From: Verrucomicrobiota bacterium
GTDB lineage: Bacteria > Verrucomicrobiota > Verrucomicrobiia > Opitutales > Opitutaceae
Length of the DNA stretch: 19,063 bases
Direction: 5' to 3'
NCBI GenBank assembly: GCA_023430565.1
Contig: JAEZAD010000172.1
Location: forward strand, 1-19,063
In this document: positions 8,808 to 16,052 of the stretch, piece after piece
Position numbering within the stretch: the first letter of the stretch is position 1
Layout: each line of letters opens with the position of its first letter
Notes under the pieces: generated by a model
Told to the model about the DNA's origin: nothing
What the model saw: the letters and a program-made list of their open reading frames with translations, nothing else
Database searches by the model: none
Program-made: the position numbers and the translations under genes

Positions 8808-10568
8808 CTAGCGCTGCTCGAGGCTCCAGCGCCGATTCACCGCTTCGGGCCTGAACTCCTGTCGCGTCCCATCCGGCCAGTGCACCACCACCCGCCGCAC
8901 CCGCGCATCGTCTCCCAGCCCAAACGTCAGCCCCGCCGCCGATTGCGCCATGTAGGTCACTTCCGGCACCACCGTCTGCACATGCACGCGCCGCGGCGTG
9001 TGCACCTCCACCCGCGCCCCAGGCGCCTCGCGCACGCCATTCTTCGCCACCAAATCGATCCGCAACCACTGCCCGCCTTTCTGCTCATTTCGCAACACCC
9101 GCGGTCCCGCCCCGCTCTGCGCCATCACCACGTCGAGATCCCCGTCGTGGTCGAAATCCGCCGTCGCCACGCCGCGCGCCACCAGCGGCTCCGCCCAAGC
9201 CTCCCCCGCTCCCGGCCCCGCCACCACCCATTCGCCGCCGCGATTCCACCGCAGCTCCGGCGCCGCCGCAAACGCCCGCACGTCGCGAAACCGATTCGTA
9301 TCCGGCTCCGCTCGACCATTGCCGCTGAACACATCCCTGCGCCCATCCAGATCGTAATCGAGCAACGCCACCCCCAGCTTGGCGCTTAAATTCAGCCACT
9401 CCCCCGGCTCCTCCCGCCGCCCCCCGCTCGCCTCCTGCAACGCCCCGAACCGCCCGTCCGTGTCGGGCGCCGTCAGCGGCAGCGACCCCGCCAACGCAAA
9501 CTCCGCCGATCCGCCCTCGCGCCGCCGCCCCGCCGCACCCGACCACCGGCGAAACCGTCCGCCGTCGTTCACGAACAACGCGCTCTCCGCCACATGATAC
9601 GTGAACCACAGATCGATCCGCCCGTCGCCATTCGCGTCCACGGGCGACACCGCCAGCGTCTTCGCCTGCGGAAAACCCGTCTCCGGATCCACGTCGCGCA
9701 ACCCCGCCCCTTCCGGCTCCAGCGCGAACCGCCCATCTCCAAGATTTCGATACACCGACGGAAACGCACCCACGAATCCCACCGGCGCGCCATACGACCG
9801 CCCGATATCCGCCACCGTGAACGCCGCGCTCAACTCCACCTCGCCCGGCCACCGCGCGTAATGCCCCACGATCAAATCCAGCCGCCCATCCTCGTCGAAA
9901 TCGATCCAGCACGCCCCCGTGCTCCACGTGTTCTCCAGTCCCGACACCCCCGCACGCTCCGTCACATCCTCGAACCGTCCACGCCCCAGATTCCGGAAAA
10001 GGTGATTCGCTCCCACGCACGTCACAAAAACATCCACCCGCCCATCGCCGTCGTAATCCCCCGCCACCGCCATCATGCCCTGCAGCTCCACATTCAGCCC
10101 CGCGCTCGCCGTCACCTCGGAAAAATGTCCCGCCCCGTCATTGCGAAACAACGCCAGGCTCCCGCGGCTCACTCGCTTCGCCAGCGCATCCTCCCACGGC
10201 CACGATCCCCCGCCCACGAACAACACGTCGACGTGCCCATCCCCGTCGTAATCGAAACACACCACGCCTCCGCCGATCGTCGTCGGCGACTCCTCCATTG
10301 CCGCCGGTCTCCACGCCCCGAGCCCCGACTCCGCCGTCACATCCGTGAACCGCACCTCCGGCGGCGTCGTCCCCGGCGCGGCCGGCGGAAACCACCACGC
10401 AAACAAGAGTCCTGTCACGATCGCCGCGATCACCACCGGCACCAACACCGGCACCAGCGGCGACACCGGCAGGGCGGGCCTTCCCGCCGCCGTTTCCGCG
10501 CGCGCCGACGCCTGCTCTCTCGCGCTTTCCTCCCGCACCACCTCACTCACTGTTCCGCGTTCGCTCAT
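8808..10568 (-). CDS. Membrane-anchored FG-GAP/VCBS repeat protein with ASPIC/UnbV domain (CRTAC1-type)
   Basis: A 586-residue protein. A charged N-terminal segment (1-35) precedes one hydrophobic helix (38-60, VPVLVPVVIAAIVTGLLFAWW), so it is probably anchored in the inner membrane with the rest outside the cytoplasm. Six DxDxDG-type calcium loops of FG-GAP blades are visible at 106-114, 171-179, 223-231, 311-319 (DANGDGRID), 404-412 and 481-489, with FRNDGAGHF and FRNLGRGRF strands between them, so the body should be a beta-propeller. The C-terminal ASPIC/UnbV domain (about 515-577) contains PGARVEV and VVHWPDGTRQEF. A low-complexity stretch (about 340-395) interrupts the repeats. The biochemical role of such proteins is not established; binding or adhesion is usually assumed. 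It diverges from the LytS-type kinase across 73 bp. Its codons end mainly in G, unlike the C-ending plus-strand genes. Confidence 0.85.
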   Translation of the reverse strand: MSERGTVSEVVREESAREQASARAETAAGRPALPVSPLVPVLVPVVIAAIVTGLLFAWWFPPAAPGTTPPEVRFTDVTAESGLGAWRPAAMEESPTTIGGGVVCFDYDGDGHVDVLFVGGGSWPWEDALAKRVSRGSLALFRNDGAGHFSEVTASAGLNVELQGMMAVAGDYDGDGRVDVFVTCVGANHLFRNLGRGRFEDVTERAGVSGLENTWSTGACWIDFDEDGRLDLIVGHYARWPGEVELSAAFTVADIGRSYGAPVGFVGAFPSVYRNLGDGRFALEPEGAGLRDVDPETGFPQAKTLAVSPVDANGDGRIDLWFTYHVAESALFVNDGGRFRRWSGAAGRRREGGSAEFALAGSLPLTAPDTDGRFGALQEASGGRREEPGEWLNLSAKLGVALLDYDLDGRRDVFSGNGRAEPDTNRFRDVRAFAAAPELRWNRGGEWVVAGPGAGEAWAEPLVARGVATADFDHDGDLDVVMAQSGAGPRVLRNEQKGGQWLRIDLVAKNGVREAPGARVEVHTPRRVHVQTVVPEVTYMAQSAAGLTFGLGDDARVRRVVVHWPDGTRQEFRPEAVNRRWSLEQR

Positions 10569-10602
10569 TCAGGAAGTCGTTGCGCAAATCCGCGCGACCG
10601 GA

Positions 10603-10631
10603 TTGAACCAGCGGCCAACCCGCGCTGTAAA
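10603..10631 (+). promoter_or_regulatory. Candidate sigma-70-type promoter for the LytS-like kinase
   Basis: TTGAAC (10603-10608) and TGTAAA (10626-10631) each match 4 of 6 consensus bases and are separated by exactly 17 nt. They lie in the 73-bp divergent region just before the kinase ATG at 10642, so a transcript from here would be almost leaderless. This is a visual match in GC-rich DNA and could be chance. Confidence 0.25.
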
Positions 10632-10641
10632 CGTTTTCCCG

Positions 10642-11730
10642 ATGCCGAGTCCCCGTCCCGCCGTTCGCCGCATCCTCGGTGCGATCGGTTTTGTCGTTCT
10701 CTGGTCCCTCATCGGCTTCGCCTTCGCCGGCCAGTTCTATCTTTCCAGCAGCATGCTCGGCCGCGCGATCACGTGGGGCCAGGCCATCAGCTACTCGCTC
10801 GCCGACTGGTATGTCTGGGCGCTCCTCTCGCTGCCCATCGCCCGGCTCGCCCGCCGGTTCCCGCCTGAAGCCGACGTCCCGTGGCGCACCGCCGGCATCC
10901 ACCTCGGCGCCGCGTTCGTGTTCGCCTTTCTTTATGTCCTCCTCCGCGCCGCCGTGGGCGTCGCGCACAGCGCCTTCCTCGGCGAAGAGACGACCTTCCT
11001 CGAGGTCTTCCAACCGCTCTTCGTCAAAACCTTCCCGTTCAACCTCCTCATCTACGGCGTCATCGTCTCCGTCAGCCACGCGCTCGACTACTACCGCAAA
11101 TACCACGAGCGCACCGTCCAAGCCCTCGAACTCGAGAAACACCTCACCGAGGCCCGCCTCCAGTCGCTCCTCCGCCAGCTCAAGCCCCACTTTCTCTTCA
11201 ACGCCCTCAACGGCATCTCGTCGCTCATGTATACCGATGTCGACGCCGCCGACCGCATGCTCATCAAGCTCGCCGAGCTTCTCCGCATGACCATGTCGCA
11301 AACCGGCGCGCCGCTCGCCCCGCTCCGCACCGAGATCGCCTTTCTCGAATGCTACCTCGGCATCGAGCAAATCCGCTTCCGCGACCGCCTCGACGTCCGC
11401 CTCGAAATCGATCCCGCCACCCTCGACGCACAGGTCCCGAACCTCATTCTCCAGCCGCTCGTCGAAAACGCCATCCGCCACGGCATCGAGCCCCACGTTC
11501 GCCGCGGCCTCATCACCATCCGCTCCACCCGCGACGGCGAAAACCTCATCCTCTCCGTCCTCGACAACGGCGCCGGCATTCCGCCCACCGGCTTCACCCG
11601 CGAGGGCATCGGCACCGCCAACTCCCGCGCCCGCCTCCGCGAGCTTTACGGCGACGCCCAACGCTTCGAAATGTTCAACCAACCCGAAGGCGGCCTCCAC
11701 GTCCGCCTCACCTTCCCGTTCGCCACGTGA
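10642..11730 (+). CDS. LytS/YesM-type sensor histidine kinase
   Basis: A 362-residue integral-membrane kinase. Hydrophobic segments near 11-35, 48-68, 84-108 and 130-148 suggest four transmembrane helices with no sizeable extracytoplasmic domain. A coiled linker (153-175) leads to the His_kinase domain with LRQLKPHFLFNALNGISSL, His183 being the phospho-acceptor. The ATPase domain has the N box LVENAIRHGIEP (273-284, Asn275), the DNGAGIP box (308-314) and GIGTANSRARL (322-332), the form typical of LytS/AlgZ kinases. The ATG at 10642 is preferred: the frame is open for another 99 codons upstream, but that part overlaps the divergent FG-GAP gene and is not protein-like. The gene is followed 132 bp later by two LytTR regulators, the normal partners of this class. 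The signal sensed is unknown. Confidence 0.92.
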   Translation: MPSPRPAVRRILGAIGFVVLWSLIGFAFAGQFYLSSSMLGRAITWGQAISYSLADWYVWALLSLPIARLARRFPPEADVPWRTAGIHLGAAFVFAFLYVLLRAAVGVAHSAFLGEETTFLEVFQPLFVKTFPFNLLIYGVIVSVSHALDYYRKYHERTVQALELEKHLTEARLQSLLRQLKPHFLFNALNGISSLMYTDVDAADRMLIKLAELLRMTMSQTGAPLAPLRTEIAFLECYLGIEQIRFRDRLDVRLEIDPATLDAQVPNLILQPLVENAIRHGIEPHVRRGLITIRSTRDGENLILSVLDNGAGIPPTGFTREGIGTANSRARLRELYGDAQRFEMFNQPEGGLHVRLTFPFAT

Positions 11731-11755
11731 CCCACTTTCAACGAAACAAAACGCC

Positions 11756-11784
11756 TGTCATTCTGAGCGAAGCGATGAATCCAG
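11756..11784 (+). repeat. Intergenic repeat element with TGTCATTCTGAGCGAAGCG core
   Basis: The 29 bases at 11756-11784 begin TGTCATTCTGAGCGAAGCG and continue ATGAATCCAG. From general experience this core, usually continuing AAGAATCC, recurs in intergenic DNA of many unrelated bacteria. Here it lies 25 nt after the kinase stop codon and before the first LytTR regulator. Only one copy is in this window, so its repeat status rests on recognition and not on internal evidence. Confidence 0.55.
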
Positions 11785-11862
11785 GTGCACGCCCGCCAGC
11801 AATCGCACCGCTCGCCCTTCCACCCGTCTAGCCGCCCTGACGTCTCCGCCATCGTGAACCCC

Positions 11863-12633
11863 GTGAACAAACTCCGACTCCTCATCGTCGACGACGAACC
11901 CCTCGCCCGCGAACGCCTCCGCGCCCTCCTGCGTGGCGTCTCCTCCGTCGAAATCGTGGGCGAATGCAGCAACGGCACCGAAGCCCTCGCCGCCCTCGAA
12001 AAAAACCCGCCCGACGTCGTCTTCCTCGATGTCCAGATGCCCGGCCTCGACGGCCTTCAGGTCGTGCAAAAACTCCCGCCCGACCAGCGTCCCGCCATCG
12101 TTTTCGCCACCGCCCACGATCGCTTCGCCGTCGATGCGTTCGGCGTCGACGCCGTCGACTATCTCCTGAAACCGTTCGATCGCGAACGCCTCCAAACCGC
12201 CCTCACCCGCGCCGCCGAACACATCCGCAACCGCCGCGCCGGCGACCTCAGCGCCCGCCTCGAATCTCTCCTCGCCGACTCCGCCCCCGCCCCCAAAAAA
12301 ACCGCGCGCCTTGCCTTCAAATCCGAAGGCCGCGTCGTCTTTCTCAAACCCGAGGAAATCGTCTGGGTCGAAGCCGCCGATAACTACGTCCTCCTCCATC
12401 TCGCCGACGCCACCCGCCTCATCGTCCGCGAAACCCTCACCGCCATCGAAGAACGCCTCGGCTCCGCCGACTTCGCCCGCGTCAACCGCTCCGCGATCGT
12501 CCGCCTCGACTGCGTCCGCGAACTCCAACCCACCTTTCATGGCGACTACACCGTGATCCTCCGCGACGGCGCCACGCGTCTCCCGCTCAGCCGCACCCAG
12601 CGCGGCCAGTTCGCCAAATTCATCGCCGACTAA
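11863..12633 (+). CDS. LytTR-family response regulator, first of a tandem pair
   Basis: A 256-residue LytR/AlgR-type transcription factor. The receiver (1-120) has the acidic pair D10/D11 (LLIVDDEPLARERLRALL), phospho-acceptor Asp56 in VVFLDVQMPGLDGL, Thr83 and Lys103 (LLKPFDRERL). A linker (about 125-147) leads to the LytTR DNA-binding domain (148-252) with GRVVFLKPEEIVWVEAADNY, FARVNRSAIV and LPLSRTQRGQF. GTG at 11863 is chosen because the protein then aligns residue for residue with the start of the neighbouring regulator (VNKLRLLIVDDEP against MTKLRILIVDDEP). GTG at 11854, three codons upstream, is an equally legal start; the longer frame from 11785 would begin right at the intergenic repeat. 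No Shine-Dalgarno is seen. It should be phosphorylated by the upstream kinase and bind promoter DNA as a dimer; targets are unknown. Confidence 0.9.
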   Translation: MNKLRLLIVDDEPLARERLRALLRGVSSVEIVGECSNGTEALAALEKNPPDVVFLDVQMPGLDGLQVVQKLPPDQRPAIVFATAHDRFAVDAFGVDAVDYLLKPFDRERLQTALTRAAEHIRNRRAGDLSARLESLLADSAPAPKKTARLAFKSEGRVVFLKPEEIVWVEAADNYVLLHLADATRLIVRETLTAIEERLGSADFARVNRSAIVRLDCVRELQPTFHGDYTVILRDGATRLPLSRTQRGQFAKFIAD

Positions 12634-12644
12634 TCCGGGTAGAA

Positions 12645-12663
12645 GCGCGGTGCCCCACCGCGC
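12645..12663 (+). terminator. Perfect hairpin between the two LytTR regulators
   Basis: GCGCGGTG (12645-12652), loop CCC, CACCGCGC (12656-12663) form a perfect 8-bp, GC-rich stem beginning 11 nt after the first regulator's stop codon. No T-tract follows, so it is not a canonical terminator. It could attenuate read-through into the second regulator or protect the 3' end of the upstream transcript. Confidence 0.4.
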
Positions 12664-12823
12664 GCCACTCGGCCCGACGCACAATCGCGCCGCGCATCGC
12701 GCGTTCGCCACCAACTTACAGCGCGTCACCATCCCCCGGCGGCTTACCACCCCAGAACTGTTTCCAACCTTCCGCAGCGTTCCACCGTGGCGGCGCATTT
12801 CCTCCTCCCCCGGGGAACGTTCC

Positions 12824-13585
12824 ATGACCAAGCTGCGGATTCTTATCGTCGACGACGAGCCGCTTGCGCGCGAGCGCGTGCGAGCACTGCTGTCCTCCGA
12901 CCCTGCCGCCGAAATCGTCGGCGAAGCGTCGAACGGCACCGACGCGCTCGCTGCCATCGACCACTTGCACCCCGACGTCGTCTTTCTCGATGTCCAGATG
13001 CCCGGCTGCAGCGGACTCGAAGTCGCCGCCCGACTCGCCGCCCCGTGCCCCGCCATCGTCTTTGTCACCGCCCACGACCGCTTCGCCGTCGACGCGTTCG
13101 CTGCCGGTGCCGCGGACTACCTCCTTAAACCTTTCGATCGCGAACGTCTCCAACTCGCCCTGCAACGCACCCGCGAGTCCATCGACGCCCGCCGCGCCCA
13201 CGACCTCGGCTCGCGTCTCGAGTCGCTCCTGGCTTCACGCACTCCCGAGCCCGACCGCATCGCCGTTCGAGTCGACGGCCGCGTCGTGTTCCTCAAACAC
13301 AGCGACATCATCTGGGTCGAAGCCGCCAACAACTACTGCATCCTCCACCTCGCCGATCGAAAACGTTTCATGCTCCGCGAAACTCTCTCCTCGATCGAGG
13401 AACGTTTCGCCGCCGCCGGTTTCGCCCGCATCAACCGCTCCGCCCTTGTTCAGGTGGATCGCGTAAAAGAACTCCAGTCCGCCCCCTACGGCGATTACAT
13501 CGTCGTTCTCGATGCCGGTCAGCGCCTCCCTCTCAGCCGCAGCTACCGCGGCCGCCTCGAACGCTTCCTCCCCGAAGCGTTGTAG
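12824..13585 (+). CDS. LytTR-family response regulator, second of a tandem pair
   Basis: A 253-residue paralogue of the preceding regulator, closely similar along its whole length. The receiver has D10/D11, phospho-acceptor Asp56 (VVFLDVQMPGCSGL), Thr82 and Lys102 (LLKPFDRERLQLAL). The LytTR domain (about 147-250) has DGRVVFLKHSDIIWVEAANN, FARINRSALVQVDRV and LPLSRSYRGRLERF. All receiver residues are intact, so it should be phosphorylatable. ATG at 12824 gives the canonical receiver start; the frame is open upstream to 12650 but that part is not protein-like. GGGGAA about 8 nt upstream is the nearest thing to a Shine-Dalgarno motif in this region. It is separated from the first regulator by 190 bp holding a perfect hairpin. 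Differences in the loop after Asp56 and in the linker hint that the two copies have diverged in partner or target. Confidence 0.92.
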   Translation: MTKLRILIVDDEPLARERVRALLSSDPAAEIVGEASNGTDALAAIDHLHPDVVFLDVQMPGCSGLEVAARLAAPCPAIVFVTAHDRFAVDAFAAGAADYLLKPFDRERLQLALQRTRESIDARRAHDLGSRLESLLASRTPEPDRIAVRVDGRVVFLKHSDIIWVEAANNYCILHLADRKRFMLRETLSSIEERFAAAGFARINRSALVQVDRVKELQSAPYGDYIVVLDAGQRLPLSRSYRGRLERFLPEAL

Positions 13586-13688
13586 CCGCGACTCGCTCTC
13601 CCTCGCACCGTTGAGCGGCTGACCCTCGTTTTTCAGCGCCTCAGCCCTGCGCGATTCCGCCCGCCGCCCTTCACGCTAACCCAGCGGT

Positions 13689-16052
13689 ATGCCCTCCCCC
13701 GCTCTCGGGGCACTTTCCTTTCCACGTGCCCGCCCCGCGCGCCTTTCGCGCACTCTTCTCTCCGCGTTGCTCCTCACGCCGGCGTTCTCGTTCGCCGCCC
13801 CGCCGCTCCATCCCGAGTTCTGCTCTCCCACGTCCATCCCCGGCACGCCCCTGCCCAACCAGCCCGAGAGCACCCGACAGATGGCCGCCCTGCTGCTCGA
13901 ACTCTCCACAAAGGGCGCTCCTTTCGAAAACCCCTACCGCGCCGCCGAAACCGCCGAACTCCTCGCCGCCGCCCTGCCCACGATCTCCGAACCCGATCGC
14001 CTCCGCAAACTCCGCTTCGCCTACGGCAACGCCCTCCTCCGCTCCGGCGCCTCCGCCGAAGCCCTCGCCCAATACCGCGAATACGAACGCTCCCTCGGCG
14101 CCGGCGGCTCACTCCCTTCGTCGCATTTTACCCTCGTCCAAACTCTCAAGGCCATTTCCCACCTGCGCGTCGGCGAACAGGAAAACTGCCTCCTCAACCA
14201 CAACGCCGATTCCTGCCTCTTCCCCATCCGCGACGGCGGCATCCACCAACTTCCCCGCGGCTCCCGCGCCGCCATCGCCGAGCTGACTCCCCTCCTGGAA
14301 AAATTCCCCGGCGATCTCCGCGCCCGCTGGCTCCTCAACCTCGCCTACATGACCCTTGGCGAATACCCCGACCGCGTGCCACCCCAGTGGCGCATCGATC
14401 CGAAAACATTCGAATCCGATTACGACATCCGCCGCTTCCCCGACGTCGCCGGTTCCCTCGGTCTCGCCCTCGACGACCTCGCCGGCGGTGTCGTCCTCGA
14501 CGACTTCGACCGCGACGGCTTCCTCGATGTCATGGCCTCCACCTGGCGCGCCACCGGCCAGCTCCGCTTCTTCCGCAACAACGGCGACGGCACCTTCGCC
14601 GAACGCACTGCCGAATCCGGCCTCCTCGGCCTCGTCGGCGGCCTCAACCTGATCCACGCCGACTACAACAACGACGGCTTCCTCGATGTCCTCGTCCTTC
14701 GCGGCGCCTGGCTCGGCGCCCTCGGCAAAATTCCAAACTCCCTCCTCCGTAACAACGGCGACGGCACCTTCACCGACGTCACCGAAGCCGCCGGCCTTCT
14801 CAGCTTCCACCCCACCCAGACCGGCGCCTGGTTCGACTTCGACAGCGACGGCGACCTCGATCTCTTCATCGGCAACGAATCCACCGGCCCCAACGACACC
14901 CACCCCGCCGAACTGTATCGAAACAATGGCGACGGCACCTTCACCGAATGCGCCGCCGCCAGCGACATCGCCGTCACCGGCTACATCAAGGCCGTCGTCA
15001 GCGCAGACTATAACAACGACGGCCGCCCCGACCTCTACCTCTCCAACCGCGACGGCCCCAACATTCTCCTCCGCAACGACGGCCCCGGCTCCACCCCCGC
15101 CGCCCCATGGCGCTTCACCAACGTCGCCCGCGAAGCCGGCGTCACCGAGCCGTTCCAAAGCTTCTCCTGCTGGTTCTGGGACTACGACAACGACGGCTGG
15201 CTCGATCTCATGGTCAACGGCTACGGCATCCAGGACGCCGGCGACGTCGCCGCCGACTACCTCGGCCTCCCCCACGCCGGCGAACGCGCCCGCCTTTTCC
15301 GTAACAACCGCGACGGCACCTTCGCCGACGTCACCAAATCCGTCGGCCTCTACCAGGTCCTCCACACGATGGGCTGCAACTTCGGCGACCTCGACAACGA
15401 CGGCTGGCTCGACTTCTACGTCGGCACCGGCGATCCCGATTTCACCACGCTCCTCCCGAACCGCATGTTCCGCAGCGACGGCGGAAAACGTTTCCAGGAC
15501 GTCACCACCTCCGGCGGCTTCGGCCAGCTCCAGAAAGGCCACGCCGTCGCCTTCGGCGATATCGACAACGACGGCGACCAGGACGTCTACTCCGACGTCG
15601 GCGGCGCCGTCTCCGGCGACAACTACCGCAACCAGCTCTTCGCCAATCCCGGCCACGGCAACCGCTGGCTCAAACTCCAGCTCGAGGGCGTCCGCTCCAA
15701 TCGCGACGCCCTCGGTGCACGCCTGAAACTCGTCCTCGACACCCCCGACGGCGAACGCGTCCTCCATCGCGTCGTCTCCACCGGCGGCAGCTTCGGCTCC
15801 TCGCCTCTCCGCCAGGAGATCGGCCTCGGCCACGCCACCGCCATAAAACGCGTCGAAATCCTCTGGCCCACGACCGGCGAAACCCAGCTTCTTACCGGCC
15901 TCGAGCCCGATCGGGCCTATCGCATTCGCGAAAACTCACCGCACGCCGTCGCTGTCGATCTCCGCCGCTTCGACCTGTTCGAATCCGCGCGGGCGCCCCA
16001 TCTTCACGCCAGCGACGCCCCGCACGCGCCCACCTTCGCCTCCGCTCGATGA
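13689..16052 (+). CDS. Secreted TPR-like plus FG-GAP/VCBS repeat protein with ASPIC/UnbV domain (CRTAC1-type)
   Basis: A 787-residue exported protein. A signal peptide (basic 12-21, hydrophobic 22-34) is probably cleaved after SFA at residue 36. Residues 60-225 are helical with TPR-like character (YGNALLRSGASAEALAQYRE, RWLLNLAYMTLGEYP) and contain a Cys pair in ENCLLNHNADSCLFPI (165-180) that I associate with one CRTAC1 subfamily. Seven calcium loops of FG-GAP repeats follow at 271, 325, 383, 440, 498, 567 and 624, for example DYDNDGWLD (498-506), each paired with RNNGDGTF-type strands, predicting a seven-bladed propeller. The ASPIC/UnbV domain spans about 675-745 (GARLKL, VEILWPTTGETQLL). 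The role is not established; calcium-dependent binding at the cell surface is inference. It overlaps the FKBP-like gene by the 4 nt ATGA, so the two are translationally coupled. It starts 103 bp after the second LytTR regulator. Confidence 0.88.
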   Translation: MPSPALGALSFPRARPARLSRTLLSALLLTPAFSFAAPPLHPEFCSPTSIPGTPLPNQPESTRQMAALLLELSTKGAPFENPYRAAETAELLAAALPTISEPDRLRKLRFAYGNALLRSGASAEALAQYREYERSLGAGGSLPSSHFTLVQTLKAISHLRVGEQENCLLNHNADSCLFPIRDGGIHQLPRGSRAAIAELTPLLEKFPGDLRARWLLNLAYMTLGEYPDRVPPQWRIDPKTFESDYDIRRFPDVAGSLGLALDDLAGGVVLDDFDRDGFLDVMASTWRATGQLRFFRNNGDGTFAERTAESGLLGLVGGLNLIHADYNNDGFLDVLVLRGAWLGALGKIPNSLLRNNGDGTFTDVTEAAGLLSFHPTQTGAWFDFDSDGDLDLFIGNESTGPNDTHPAELYRNNGDGTFTECAAASDIAVTGYIKAVVSADYNNDGRPDLYLSNRDGPNILLRNDGPGSTPAAPWRFTNVAREAGVTEPFQSFSCWFWDYDNDGWLDLMVNGYGIQDAGDVAADYLGLPHAGERARLFRNNRDGTFADVTKSVGLYQVLHTMGCNFGDLDNDGWLDFYVGTGDPDFTTLLPNRMFRSDGGKRFQDVTTSGGFGQLQKGHAVAFGDIDNDGDQDVYSDVGGAVSGDNYRNQLFANPGHGNRWLKLQLEGVRSNRDALGARLKLVLDTPDGERVLHRVVSTGGSFGSSPLRQEIGLGHATAIKRVEILWPTTGETQLLTGLEPDRAYRIRENSPHAVAVDLRRFDLFESARAPHLHASDAPHAPTFASAR

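Noticed and set aside
8683..9069. N-terminal extension of the rplI frame
   Set aside because: The frame is open upstream, but the normal bL9 N-terminus begins at 8682 and the extension overlaps the FG-GAP gene on the same strand in another frame.
10345..10641. Extended start of the LytS-type kinase
   Set aside because: The extra 99 codons overlap the divergent FG-GAP gene and have no hydrophobic or domain pattern; ATG at 10642 directly precedes the first membrane helix.
11785..11862. Longer N-terminus for the first LytTR regulator
   Set aside because: It starts at the end of the intergenic repeat and adds a Ser/Pro/His/Arg leader absent from the paralogue.
14109..15833. 574-codon minus-strand open frame opposite the FG-GAP gene
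   Set aside because: It is a repetitive Val/Ala/Glu/Gly sequence mirroring the DxDxDG repeats of the real plus-strand gene.
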